64,000 bases of DNA from Phytobacter diazotrophicus. Lineage in GTDB: Bacteria; Pseudomonadota; Gammaproteobacteria; Enterobacterales; Enterobacteriaceae. Positions 34,902-43,832 of this stretch are shown here, piece after piece. Below the pieces are notes generated by a model. The model was not told where the DNA came from, did not search any database, and saw nothing but the letters and a program-made list of their open reading frames with translations. How positions within the stretch are numbered: position 1 is the stretch's first letter; each line of letters opens with the position of its first letter. The stretch is from positions 1 to 64,000 of the forward strand of contig SMDE01000011.1 of assembly GCA_004346725.1 (NCBI GenBank), written 5' to 3'. Both the position numbers and the translations under genes were made by a program.

Positions 34902-36776
34902 TCAAACCCCTTCCACTCCATATTCCTTCATCTTACGCCACAGCGTTGTCGGGCTTATCCCCAACATCACCGCGGCTTGTGATTTATCGCCGCCGATACG
35001 TTTCATCACCGCACCAATCAGCTTCTGCTCCTGCTTTTTCAGCAAATCTACGTCACCGGGCTGCGGGACGATATCTTCATCATCAACAGACACTGACATA
35101 TGGCATAGCGACTGCAGCGCATCGACATCCACAACGTGCATATCAAACAATACAATCAACCGTAAAATCACCGCCTGTAGCTCCCGGATATTGCCAGGCC
35201 ACGCGTAGCTGTTGAGAAAATCCACCGCTTCATCAGTGAAGCTCAGTGCTTTGTGATGTTTTGCCAGCAGGTCTTCAATAATCAGCATCACATCGCCGGT
35301 TCGCTCTCTGAGTGCAGGCAACTGTAGCGTAAGGACATTAATGCGATACCAGAGGTCCTGGCGAAACTCACCGGCTGCCACCTGTGCGCCCAACTCTTTA
35401 TTACTGGCGGTAATTAAGCGGAACCTGGCGCTGATGAGGGAGTCGCCGCCCACCCGGCTGAACCGCTTTTCCTGCAAAATGCGCAGTAGCTTGATTTGCA
35501 CCGGGAGCGGCGCTTCGCTGATTTCGTCAATAAAGACAGTGCCATTCATCGCCATCTCGAAAATACCCGGCTTACCGCCCCGACGCGCATTGGTGAAGGC
35601 GCCATCGGCATAGCCAAACAGCTCGCTCTCTAACAGACTTTCAGGAATGGCGGCACAGTTAATGGCAATAAAGGGTTCAGCGCTACGTGGACTGGCGTGA
35701 TGAATACTCTGGGCAAACAGCTCCTTACCGGTGCCGGTATCTCCCAGAATATTAATGGGAAGATCGTGAGCGGCGTAGATTTTGGCCCGTGCTATCGCGG
35801 CTTCCATCACCGGGGATTGCCCGATAATGTCGGCAAATGAATACGTGGTGGTAAAGCCTTTGTGGTCACTCTTTTTGCTGGTGCGGGAAGAGGACCAGCC
35901 GTTATGTTCCTGCTTGCTACCAGTGATGACGGTATAAAAGCCGTGCTTATTGGAAAAGTGCTTCACCGCAATATTGACCGTCTCGCCGTCAATCTCGATA
36001 GCATGCTCTTTGATATCTATTTCATTGATGATGCTGCCATAAATGCTTTTGAAGGCCTCTTTTTTAAAGATCTTATCACCAATATTGCACTGGAATAACG
36101 CAAAGCCACGGGCATTGATATGGATAATTTCCCCTGACTGGTCCAGACACATAATGCCCTCGTGCGACTGATTCAGCGCAGACCAGGACATAGTTAACTT
36201 CATGTTTTCATTGTTAATGTACTTCAACAGGCTTTCAGCGACATCCAGCGCCTGTTCAATAGAAATATTATCGGTATCGCCCATGATGACATTCAAATCA
36301 TACTTCTTCGCCATCTCTGCGACGGTCAGGCCGCCAATCACTAACTGGTAATCGTTATCCGCCAGGTTTTTTACGACATTCTCGATATCATAGTGGTTGT
36401 AAACCTGACAGATTTTGAAGTCTTCGTTCGTCATATTTTGATAACGACGCAGCACATTACAGAACTGCGGAAAGCCTACGGCGGCAATCTTCTGCGATTT
36501 TTTCCGCGCCTCCTGCAGAATGCGATAAATACCGTGCAGCTCGTGGGTGATTTCGATAACCGGAATAGAAAGACTGTTGCGTAATAACGCTGCCGTACCG
36601 CCCCGGCTAATGATGATTTTGGTGCCACCCGCAACAAGCTGCTGCGCTTTTTCCACCACGTCAAAATAGTGAAACTCGTAAACGGGGATGTCGATCTTTC
36701 TTTCGATAAGCACGTTGGATATGCGCTGGGTGATAGTTTTTGACACCGAGAAAATCGCAATTTCGTTATTTTTCAT
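34902..36776 (-). CDS. PrpR-like sigma-54-dependent activator
   Basis: A 624-residue enhancer-binding protein. Order of domains: PrpR_N-type effector domain (about 1-190), PAS-like segment (about 200-290), AAA+ domain (about 315-550) with Walker A GDTGTGKE, and a Fis-type helix-turn-helix at the C-terminus (GGDKSQAAVMLGISPTTLWR). The sigma-54 contact loop reads GAFTNA (392-397) instead of GAFTGA. It lies behind the four-gene catabolic operon on the same strand but is separated from it by a terminator. A sigma-54 promoter is found before that operon, so this protein is its likely activator. Confidence 0.92.
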   Translation of the reverse strand: MKNNEIAIFSVSKTITQRISNVLIERKIDIPVYEFHYFDVVEKAQQLVAGGTKIIISRGGTAALLRNSLSIPVIEITHELHGIYRILQEARKKSQKIAAVGFPQFCNVLRRYQNMTNEDFKICQVYNHYDIENVVKNLADNDYQLVIGGLTVAEMAKKYDLNVIMGDTDNISIEQALDVAESLLKYINNENMKLTMSWSALNQSHEGIMCLDQSGEIIHINARGFALFQCNIGDKIFKKEAFKSIYGSIINEIDIKEHAIEIDGETVNIAVKHFSNKHGFYTVITGSKQEHNGWSSSRTSKKSDHKGFTTTYSFADIIGQSPVMEAAIARAKIYAAHDLPINILGDTGTGKELFAQSIHHASPRSAEPFIAINCAAIPESLLESELFGYADGAFTNARRGGKPGIFEMAMNGTVFIDEISEAPLPVQIKLLRILQEKRFSRVGGDSLISARFRLITASNKELGAQVAAGEFRQDLWYRINVLTLQLPALRERTGDVMLIIEDLLAKHHKALSFTDEAVDFLNSYAWPGNIRELQAVILRLIVLFDMHVVDVDALQSLCHMSVSVDDEDIVPQPGDVDLLKKQEQKLIGAVMKRIGGDKSQAAVMLGISPTTLWRKMKEYGVEGV

Positions 36777-36858
36777 GGGTTATCCAGAGTGATCGATTTA
36801 TGCGAGAGTCATCATATCCTCACGCTCTTCACGCCACAAAGCGCTGCCTGGCAAAACG

Positions 36859-36889
36859 AAAAAAGCCTGCGCATTTGCGGTGCGCAGGC
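36859..36889 (-). terminator. Terminator of the sigma-54-controlled operon
   Basis: On the minus strand GCCTGCGCA-CCGCAAA-TGCGCAGGC is followed by TTTTTT. It lies 27 bases after the amidohydrolase stop and before the activator gene, so the activator needs its own promoter. Confidence 0.92.
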
Positions 36890-36915
36890 AAAAGACAGAC
36901 ACACTGCCTTCTCTT

Positions 36916-38076
36916 TTAAAAACGCTGTCGGCGATAGACTATTTGCCCATTACTGATGGTGGCGCAGTTATCGATATAACGGTCACCGTCCAGTTGTGTG
37001 CCTTTGGTATCTTCAAACACGATCTTTTCTTTACGCAATTTCACGATGGCGATATCGGCAAAGGCACCCGGCGCAAGCGTGCCGATCTGCCCTTCCATTT
37101 TCATCAGGCGTGCGGGGGTGCGGGTCACCGCACGAACCACATCGAAGAACGACATCCCCATGTTGAGATATTTCGACATAATAAACAGCAGGCTGAATAC
37201 CTTGTCCGTGCGCAGGCTATTACGTAGCGTCAGGTCGGTACTAATGATATCCGGGTTAAAGCCCTGTTCCATGGCGTTGCGGGCTACCGTGAAGTCAAAA
37301 TGGGCCACACCGTTAGAACAGTCGAAAATCACGCCGCGTGCTTTGGCCTCCTTGATGGCAGGGAACACCTCTCCGCTTTCCTTGAGGATGGCATTACCCG
37401 TGCCGTGGAAACAGTGGGCATAAATATCATCGGCCTGGAAATGGCCGATCAGCTCATCGGCGGGCAACCGGGAGTCGGTCACATGGACACAGAGGGTTGT
37501 TTTAAGCTCTCGTGCCAGCGCCACGGCGGCATAAAATGGATCGCTACTAAAATTGCGCCCGGTCGCGATATCCTGGCTGTAACGCAGTTTTAATCCAAGA
37601 ATGTTGTCGCGGTTCTCATTCAGCGTCTGGCTGATTTTCTCGACGTTGTAGTTCGCCGGGTTGGTATTTTCCAGATACCCCGTCGGCCCACCACCCAGCG
37701 TGGAGAGCCCTACATTCACCACGTTCAGGTAGCTTTTGATACGCGTCTGCGCCGGATGAATGACGCTGTTGCGAAACAGTTTATAGTTAACCCAGCCGCT
37801 ACTCCCGGCGTCCACCACACTGGTTACGCCGTTGGGCAGGCAGAGCACATCCGGGTTAACGCTGATGGCGGTGCCGCCATGAAAAACGTGGGCATGGAAA
37901 TCAATCAGCCCAGGAAGAACAATACAGCCTGCCGCATCGATGACGGTTTCCGCCTGGCTGTCGGCGGTATGCAAATCCACAATACGATTGCCGACAATAC
38001 CGATGTTCTGGTTGATGTAACTGCCGCTATCCAGGTCAGCCACCAGACCATTTTTAATCAGAATATCCAATTTCAT
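36916..38076 (-). CDS. Amidohydrolase/deacetylase-family metallohydrolase
   Basis: A 386-residue member of the amidohydrolase superfamily (dihydroorotase / D-aminoacylase-like branch). The N-terminal metal motif is GLIDFHAHVFHGG, a lysine candidate for metal bridging lies in GLKLRYSQDI, further histidines occur in CVHVTDS and YAHCFHG, and the metal-binding or catalytic aspartate is probably in IISTDLTLR. It is the last gene of a four-gene operon, 16 bases behind the permease. It probably opens an amide or cyclic bond of the transported compound; the substrate is unknown. Confidence 0.87.
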   Translation of the reverse strand: MKLDILIKNGLVADLDSGSYINQNIGIVGNRIVDLHTADSQAETVIDAAGCIVLPGLIDFHAHVFHGGTAISVNPDVLCLPNGVTSVVDAGSSGWVNYKLFRNSVIHPAQTRIKSYLNVVNVGLSTLGGGPTGYLENTNPANYNVEKISQTLNENRDNILGLKLRYSQDIATGRNFSSDPFYAAVALARELKTTLCVHVTDSRLPADELIGHFQADDIYAHCFHGTGNAILKESGEVFPAIKEAKARGVIFDCSNGVAHFDFTVARNAMEQGFNPDIISTDLTLRNSLRTDKVFSLLFIMSKYLNMGMSFFDVVRAVTRTPARLMKMEGQIGTLAPGAFADIAIVKLRKEKIVFEDTKGTQLDGDRYIDNCATISNGQIVYRRQRF

Positions 38077-38092
38077 TTCGCGCGCTCCTTAA

Positions 38093-39487
38093 TCAGATAC
38101 CGATCATTTTCCAGTAAGGAATACCAATCAGGAAGAAGACCAGGACGTTAACCAGCACCATGATGGTGCCGAGTAGCCAGAAGGTTTTTTGCGGAACATA
38201 GCCGCTGGAAAAGGTAAACACCCCCGCACCGTTGCCGTAGTGAGTGAGCAGCGCCCCGTACCCCGCAGAGAAGGCCAGGGACAGCGCGACATACATCGGA
38301 TGTGCCTGAGTGGTCATCCCAAGGGTAAAGAGCACCGGATAGAACGACACAACGAAGGCGCTGTTCGACACGAAGAAGTAACGTACCGCGAGGCTGATAA
38401 ACACCAGCACACCCAGGGCACTTATTTCACTCAGTTGTGACAGGTCGAGGTAGTTTTTGATCACATCCACCAGGTAGACGTAGAAACCGCCTTTGGAGAG
38501 CGCGACCGCACACCCGTAAAACGCGCCGTACCAGACGAAGGTCTGCCAGGCCGATTTTTCGCTGACCACATCGTTCCAGCTCAATACGCCGAACAGCAAC
38601 AAGCAGGCGAGGAAGGCGAGACCGACTGGAATAAACTCAATCCCGGTAAGGGAGCCGGTCATCCAGCCGATAATGCCCAGCAAAAAGAAGACGATCAGTA
38701 GCTTCTCTTCGCGCTTGACCGGGCCGAGCTCCTGCAACCCTTTGGTCGCGATTTCGTTAACATTGGTAATGGTTTTCAGCTCAGGCGCATAGAGCTTATA
38801 GAGGATCCAGGGCGCGGCTAACAGCACAATGCCCGCCGGTACGATGGCGGCTTTGAACCACACCATCCACTCGAGATTGACGTGCATTATTTCGTTTGCA
38901 AGCGAGACGGTAATGGAGTTGGTCGCCATCCCGGTCAGAAACAGGCTGGAGGTACCCATCGACACCACATACATCAGGATCGTGAGATAGGCACCAATCT
39001 TGCGGCTGCCATCATCCGGCTTTGAGCCCAGCGCTTCGGCGATATTACGGAAAATGGGGTAAGTGATGCCGCCGGAACGCGACATGTTCGAGCCGGTTGC
39101 CGGAGCGAGCACGGTGTCTGTCACCATCATCAGGTAGCCCAGCGTCAGGGTATTTTTGCCATAGCGCTGAAGCAGCAGGTAGGCGATACGTTTGCCTAAC
39201 CCCGTAATCACGAAGGCCTTACAGATAATAAAAGCGCTGATGATAAACCACACCATCGGGCTACCGAATCCGGCGAACAGCGGGCCTGGTTCAATCACCA
39301 GCGAGGCGAAACCGAGGATGATGAGCATGATGACAGCGTCGGTAAACGGGCGCAGGACCAGCCCGCACAGCATCGCCAGATAGATACCGACCATTTCCCA
39401 GGTCTGGGCAGAAACGCCTTCCGGGTGAGGAATAACCCAAAACAGAATGGGAAAAAAGATAATGGGTAAGAGTTTAAGATAAAGCAT
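38093..39487 (-). CDS. DASS-family (SLC13) anion permease
   Basis: A 464-residue inner-membrane transporter with about 12 hydrophobic segments, of the divalent anion:sodium symporter / CitT-TtdT type. Two substrate-site motifs in inverted halves are visible: GSNMSRSGG and VSNSAFVVSFYP. Such permeases take up or exchange di- and tricarboxylates. It lies between the RraA-like gene (68 bases upstream, with a GCACG-CGTGC hairpin in the gap) and the amidohydrolase. Confidence 0.9.
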   Translation of the reverse strand: MLYLKLLPIIFFPILFWVIPHPEGVSAQTWEMVGIYLAMLCGLVLRPFTDAVIMLIILGFASLVIEPGPLFAGFGSPMVWFIISAFIICKAFVITGLGKRIAYLLLQRYGKNTLTLGYLMMVTDTVLAPATGSNMSRSGGITYPIFRNIAEALGSKPDDGSRKIGAYLTILMYVVSMGTSSLFLTGMATNSITVSLANEIMHVNLEWMVWFKAAIVPAGIVLLAAPWILYKLYAPELKTITNVNEIATKGLQELGPVKREEKLLIVFFLLGIIGWMTGSLTGIEFIPVGLAFLACLLLFGVLSWNDVVSEKSAWQTFVWYGAFYGCAVALSKGGFYVYLVDVIKNYLDLSQLSEISALGVLVFISLAVRYFFVSNSAFVVSFYPVLFTLGMTTQAHPMYVALSLAFSAGYGALLTHYGNGAGVFTFSSGYVPQKTFWLLGTIMVLVNVLVFFLIGIPYWKMIGI

Positions 39488-39555
39488 TTTACATTACCTG
39501 TATTTAATAGCCGCACGCCGTCATACGACGTGCAGCATTTCATTATTTGCACGAA

Positions 39556-40254
39556 TTAGCGGTAGACGTCGTCAATAAACTCAACGCCTTTTTCGTCTAA
39601 TGATTTTCTTACCCATGCGCGGTTAGCGGTGCCGTTCTTCGCCGCTTCCACTTTGCCCGCATCAAATTTGGCGTAGTCGGTGGCTTTGTTGAGCAGGGCT
39701 GCTGCATCGTTCAGCGGTATGACGATCACGCCGTCAGCATCACCCACAATTAAATCACCCGGACAGACCGCCACGCCGCCTACGGCGATGGGTGTGTTCA
39801 CTTCACCCGGCCCTTCTTTAAACGGACCCGCCGGGTTCGAACCGGTGGCGAAGAGAGGGAAGTCCAGTACGGACAGGGCATCGATATCGCGGATCGGACC
39901 ATCAAGCACGATACCGGCGATTTTTTTGGTGTAGTGGGCATAAGCCACCATGATTTCGCCCATCAACGCACGGGAGCGATCGCCTTCGTTAGAGACCACG
40001 ATGACATCATTTTCAGTTGCCATATCCAGCGCGGCGTGCAACATCAGGTTGTCGCCAGCGCGCGCTTTCACCGTAATGGCATAGCCCGCCATGACCGGCT
40101 TCTTCGGTGATGAAATACGTTTAATGCCGTTGCCGAGGACCGCAATACGGTTCATGGTGTCGGCGATATTCGCGGCGGGCAGTTTCTCGTAATGTTTTAA
40201 TAACTCAACGTCGAATGCCGGACGCTTGGTGAAAATACGATTACCGATAGACAT
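39556..40254 (-). CDS. RraA-like / HMG aldolase-family protein
   Basis: A 232-residue protein of the RraA/menG-like fold. In this family RraA inhibits RNase E, whereas related enzymes are 4-hydroxy-4-methyl-2-oxoglutarate or 4-carboxy-4-hydroxy-2-oxoadipate aldolases. The metal and pyruvate-binding residues typical of the aldolases appear as GDRSRALMGEI and LDGPIRDIDAL (R-D pair) and GDLIVGDADGVIVIP. Its catabolic setting favours an aldolase or decarboxylase role. I chose the ATG at 40254 after AAGGAGAAAATC; the frame extends 44 codons upstream into the previous gene. Confidence 0.87.
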   Translation of the reverse strand: MSIGNRIFTKRPAFDVELLKHYEKLPAANIADTMNRIAVLGNGIKRISSPKKPVMAGYAITVKARAGDNLMLHAALDMATENDVIVVSNEGDRSRALMGEIMVAYAHYTKKIAGIVLDGPIRDIDALSVLDFPLFATGSNPAGPFKEGPGEVNTPIAVGGVAVCPGDLIVGDADGVIVIPLNDAAALLNKATDYAKFDAGKVEAAKNGTANRAWVRKSLDEKGVEFIDDVYR

Positions 40255-40264
40255 GATTTTCTCC

Positions 40265-41218
40265 TTAAAAACCCGGCACCGGCCAGGACGGTTTTTTACC
40301 TGATAACACTTCATCGATACCAATAGCGGAGTGCAAAGAGGCGCGGTCGGTCGCTTCTTTTGTGGCCGCGCCGATATGCGGACCAATAACGATATTGCTG
40401 AGGGTGAAAATCGGATCGGCGGGGTCGAACGGCTCTTTTTTCAGGACATCGACACCCGCACCGGCGATGGCGTGTGTTGAAAGTGCGTGGTATAGCGCTT
40501 TTTCATCGACCAGTTTGCCGCGTGCGGTATTAATGAAATACGCGGTCGGTTTCATCAGCGAGAACTGCTTTTCGCCAACAAAATCGGTGGTTTCCGCCGT
40601 GGTAGGGCAGTGCAGGGAGACAAAATCGCTCTCTTTGAAAATTCGTTCAAAGTCACTGGTTAACTCAACGCCTTCCGGCACCTGGTCCTGCGTTTTGTAC
40701 GGGTCATACGCGATGACTTTCATATTGAAGCCATGCAGGGCTTTGATGGCGACACGGGAACCAATGTTGCCCACGCCGACCAGGCCTACGGTTTTACCGT
40801 CCAGCTCTACTTTTGGCGTGCGCAGTTTTGCCCAGTAGTAATCCTCAAGCATTTTCTCTTCGACCAGCTTGAAATTACGTGAACAATGCAGCATGTAAAA
40901 AATGGCCAGCTCGGCAACAGACATACTGTTAGCAATCGGCGCGTTTAATACGGTCACACCGTGGCGTTTGGCCGACTCCAGATCAACTGTGTCATAACCG
41001 GCACCATGGCGGGCAACAACTTTCAGTTTTTTCGCGGCTTCAAATACGCGATCGGACATTTTTGAAAGGCGAACAATAATACCGTCGCACTCCGGAATAT
41101 CACGGATGATATCTTCTTCTTCCATCCCGGAGCCTGTAATAAGTTCATAACCCCGGCTCTCAAGATATTCTCTCCCTTCCTGCATGATTTCTTGTGGAAG
41201 TAAAATTTTATAAGTCAT
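40265..41218 (-). CDS. D-2-hydroxyacid dehydrogenase (SerA-like)
   Basis: A 317-residue NAD-dependent D-isomer-specific 2-hydroxyacid dehydrogenase. The cofactor motif is GLVGVGNIGS, the catalytic arginine is in NTARGKLVDE and the acid-base histidine in GPHIGAAT. It lacks the regulatory ACT domain of SerA. It is the first gene of the operon: the ATG at 41218 follows TGGAGAGCGTCAG and a sigma-54 promoter lies about 35 bases upstream. It could interconvert a 2-oxoacid and a hydroxyacid in the pathway. Confidence 0.91.
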   Translation of the reverse strand: MTYKILLPQEIMQEGREYLESRGYELITGSGMEEEDIIRDIPECDGIIVRLSKMSDRVFEAAKKLKVVARHGAGYDTVDLESAKRHGVTVLNAPIANSMSVAELAIFYMLHCSRNFKLVEEKMLEDYYWAKLRTPKVELDGKTVGLVGVGNIGSRVAIKALHGFNMKVIAYDPYKTQDQVPEGVELTSDFERIFKESDFVSLHCPTTAETTDFVGEKQFSLMKPTAYFINTARGKLVDEKALYHALSTHAIAGAGVDVLKKEPFDPADPIFTLSNIVIGPHIGAATKEATDRASLHSAIGIDEVLSGKKPSWPVPGF

Positions 41219-41252
41219 CTGACGCTCTCCATTGTTGTTTGGCACTGATAAT

Positions 41253-41268
41253 TGCAGATGGCGTGCCA
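41253..41268 (-). promoter_or_regulatory. Sigma-54 promoter of the organic acid operon
   Basis: On the minus strand TGGCACGCCATCTGCA matches the -24/-12 consensus TGGCACG-N4-TTGCA with one change (C for T) and the exact ten-base spacing between GG and GC. It would start transcription near 41241, leaving a leader of about 23 bases. The PrpR-like activator encoded nearby belongs to the class that acts on such promoters. Confidence 0.85.
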
Positions 41269-41399
41269 GGGGCGTTCCTGATGAGTTAAATTATTTTTAA
41301 CAATATGATATTTATGTATTTTTTATTTTTTGTTATTTTTGTGTGATATTCTTATTGGTGATGCTAATCACATATTTAAAGCCAGTGGAAAACACATCT

Positions 41400-41436
41400 A
41401 TTTCATTTTGAAATGCATGAATTTCATTTTTAAATG
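41400..41436. promoter_or_regulatory. Candidate activator-binding palindromes
   Basis: ATTTCATTTTGAAAT (41400-41414, perfect palindrome) and ATTTCATTTTTAAAT (41421-41435, imperfect) are tandem copies of one motif, 21 bases apart (two DNA turns). They lie about 140 bases upstream of the sigma-54 promoter, the usual enhancer distance. Confidence 0.6.
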
Positions 41437-41569
41437 TCAGATCGCGGCGTTATCACACTATTTTTTATGACGTCTTTTATGCGCTAATTTTATTGACAAG
41501 GAAGCTTTGCGTGATAATTATACTGGCTAACAGGTTCGCTCATTGAGTAAACAGTAATGGCAATAAATC

Positions 41570-41842
41570 ATGACTCTCGAATTAATGAATGCATTTCTTT
41601 CTGCGGTGCGTAGTGGAAACATACCCGCCGCCGCCGGTTTTTTAGGTATTAGCCAGGTCTGTTTATCTGAACGTTTGCAAATGCTGGAAAATAATATTGG
41701 TTTTACGCTTATTCAACGCGGAAGGAGTATTCGATCGGTGATATTAACCGAAAAGGGTAAACAGTTTTATGCGTTATCGGCGAAAATTATGGCCGTACTC
41801 TATGAGGTGGAAAATATTAAATCACCACTCCGGCAGGATTGA
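41570..41842 (+). CDS. Isolated LysR-type DNA-binding domain (truncated regulator)
   Basis: A 90-residue frame containing only the LysR winged helix (MTLELMNAFLSAVRSGNIPAAAGFLG...VCLSERLQMLENNIGFTLIQR) and the start of the linker helix. Full LysR regulators are about 300 residues, and no further domain-coding sequence follows before the AEC gene, so it is either a remnant or a functional mini-regulator. TTGACA lies at 41493-41498. There is no strong ribosome site. The gene is divergent from the sigma-54 operon and followed by a permease gene. Confidence 0.6.
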   Translation: MTLELMNAFLSAVRSGNIPAAAGFLGISQVCLSERLQMLENNIGFTLIQRGRSIRSVILTEKGKQFYALSAKIMAVLYEVENIKSPLRQD

Positions 41843-42020
41843 AAATGCGCTGGCAAGGTTCTGCGCACAATGATGTGCAAATGCCGCATTAGAAAGCGTA
41901 AATGTTGTAATAAGGCACTAACACCGTTTCAGCCAGACTGACTCTTCATGGCAAAACCCCTATACTGCCAAAAAACATAAAAAATCATTCATTTTTACGG
42001 TGATACGGGCAGGGTAACGG

Positions 42021-42995
42021 ATGGAAACGACGAATTTTCTGGGGCAGCTTACGCAGCAGATGATCCTGTCTGCGCCTTTATTTTCCTTAATTGCGTTGGG
42101 TTATTGTCTTGGGCGTTTTGCCGGCTGGCCGGAAGCCGCCAGTGGGGTATTTAACCGCTTCTGTTTTTCGATTGCCTTGCCCTGCATGTTATTTAAGGTC
42201 ATGAGCAAGTTCTACCAAAGCCCGCCGGTGGATATGCGCTTGCTGATCGCCTATTTCGGCAGTTGCCTGTTGATCTATATTGTCGGGCGCATTGTCGCAA
42301 AAAGCGTGTTTGGCCTTGATGCCATCTCGGCATCGGTATTTGGCCTTGGGGGTATTTTTTCCAATAACGTAATGCTCGGGATCCCGGTCGCGGTGATTCT
42401 GCTGGGGCAGGCCAGCCTCGCCTCGGTCGCGCTGGTACTGGTGTTTAACAGCCTGATTCTGTGGACGCTGGTAACTGTCTCGGTGGAGTGGGCGCAGAGC
42501 GGCAGTTTTTCCTGGAAAGGCATTGGCAAAACGCTGGTCAACGTGCTGCGTAATCCGCTGATTATCGGCATTTTTTCTGGCTTTGCCTGGAGCGCAACTC
42601 ACCATACCTTGCCGCAATTTATTGATGGCCCCGTCAGCATGTTAGGGCAGATTGCCGCGCCGTTAACCCTGGTCACGCTGGGCATGAGCCTCTCGCATTA
42701 CAACATCAGCCAGGGGCTGCGGGAAAGCGCGGCTATCTGCCTGATTAAACTGGTGTTGATGCCTGCGCTGATTTGGGCGCTCGCTTACGCACTGCATCTG
42801 CCGCAGCAGGAGAGCCAGGTGGTGGTTTTACTGGGGTCAATGGCGGTGGGGATAAACGTCTATCTGATGGCGCAGAAATTCAAAGTGCTGCAAGGGGCGA
42901 CGGCAACCAGCATGTTGATTTCCACTCTGCTTTCTACCCTGACTACGCCAATGCTGATGATCCTGATGAGCCGCTTCTATCCGGCATGGCCGTAA
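42021..42995 (+). CDS. AEC-family permease (malonate/auxin carrier type)
   Basis: A 324-residue inner-membrane protein with about ten hydrophobic segments in two halves, of the auxin efflux carrier family (MdcF/YfdV-like). Visible family features are FSIALPCMLFKVM in the first half and GQIAAPLTLVTLGMSL in the second. CAGGGTAACGG precedes the ATG. Such carriers move malonate, oxalate or similar anions; its location next to the organic acid operon may be relevant, but it has a separate, opposite transcript. Confidence 0.87.
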   Translation: METTNFLGQLTQQMILSAPLFSLIALGYCLGRFAGWPEAASGVFNRFCFSIALPCMLFKVMSKFYQSPPVDMRLLIAYFGSCLLIYIVGRIVAKSVFGLDAISASVFGLGGIFSNNVMLGIPVAVILLGQASLASVALVLVFNSLILWTLVTVSVEWAQSGSFSWKGIGKTLVNVLRNPLIIGIFSGFAWSATHHTLPQFIDGPVSMLGQIAAPLTLVTLGMSLSHYNISQGLRESAAICLIKLVLMPALIWALAYALHLPQQESQVVVLLGSMAVGINVYLMAQKFKVLQGATATSMLISTLLSTLTTPMLMILMSRFYPAWP

Positions 42996-43037
42996 ATTCT
43001 CCCGGCAGGGCACACCGCGTGCCCTGCCAGAAACGCG

Positions 43038-43832
43038 TTAAAGAATGTCATCCACCACGCCGCCGTCAACGCGCAGCGCCGCGCCTGAGGTTGCCGATGC
43101 CTGAGTCGAGCAAACATAGACCACCATGTTCGCCACTTCTTCAACCGTCGCTGCCCGCTGAATAACGGAGCTGGGACGGTGAGCCATCACAAACTCTTTC
43201 GCCAGCGTTTCCAGTGACTTGCCAGTCCTTGCCACTTCGTCCTGCATCATGGCGGCAAAGCCATCGGAAAGGGTCGGGCCGGGTAACACGCTGTTGACCG
43301 TCACGCCACTACCGGCGACAAACTTCGCCAGCCCGCGCGCCAGCGAGAGCTGGGCCGTTTTGGTCACGCCGTAATGAATCATATCGGCAGGAATGTTGCG
43401 CGCCGATTCCGAGGAGATAAAGACCACGCGGCCCCAACCTTTTTTCACCATCGCTGGCAGCAACGCACGGGAAAGACGCACGCCCGACATCACATTGGTT
43501 TGCCAGTAATTTTCCCAGGTCGCATCATCGGTGGCATAAAAATCCTGCGGCCCGTAAATCCCGGCGTTATTGACCAGGATATCGGCATCCGTTGCCGCGC
43601 TTAATAAGGTTTCAACCCCCTCTGCCGAACTCAGATCGGCAATGGCGGTACGCACTTTTGCGCCCGGTACACGCTCATTCAGCGCCTGGAGCGCTTTATT
43701 CACTGACGCCTCGCTACGTCCGTTGAGGATCACTTCCGCACCGCTTTCGGCAAGCCCCGTGGCTATGGCGAAACCAATGCCACCGGTCGAGGCGGTGACC
43801 AGTGCGACTTTCCCACTCAGATCAATTTTCAT
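43038..43832 (-). CDS. Short-chain dehydrogenase/reductase
   Basis: A 264-residue oxidoreductase with TASTGGIGFA (cofactor motif, residues about 13-22), NNAGIYGPQ, the catalytic serine in ISSESARNI, and Y-G-V-T-K. The start at 43832 follows AAGGAGCAGAGG. It converges on the AEC permease gene and is divergent from an iron-type dehydrogenase, standing alone. Substrate unknown; the sequence is of the 3-oxoacyl-reductase-like classical type. Confidence 0.88.
   Translation of the reverse strand: MKIDLSGKVALVTASTGGIGFAIATGLAESGAEVILNGRSEASVNKALQALNERVPGAKVRTAIADLSSAEGVETLLSAATDADILVNNAGIYGPQDFYATDDATWENYWQTNVMSGVRLSRALLPAMVKKGWGRVVFISSESARNIPADMIHYGVTKTAQLSLARGLAKFVAGSGVTVNSVLPGPTLSDGFAAMMQDEVARTGKSLETLAKEFVMAHRPSSVIQRAATVEEVANMVVYVCSTQASATSGAALRVDGGVVDDIL

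Noticed and set aside
41241-41256. A second sigma-54-like sequence on the plus strand (TGGCAC...TTGCA)
   Set aside because: The distance between GG and GC is 11 bases instead of 10, and it points toward the mini-LysR gene about 310 bases away; the minus-strand site has correct spacing and position.
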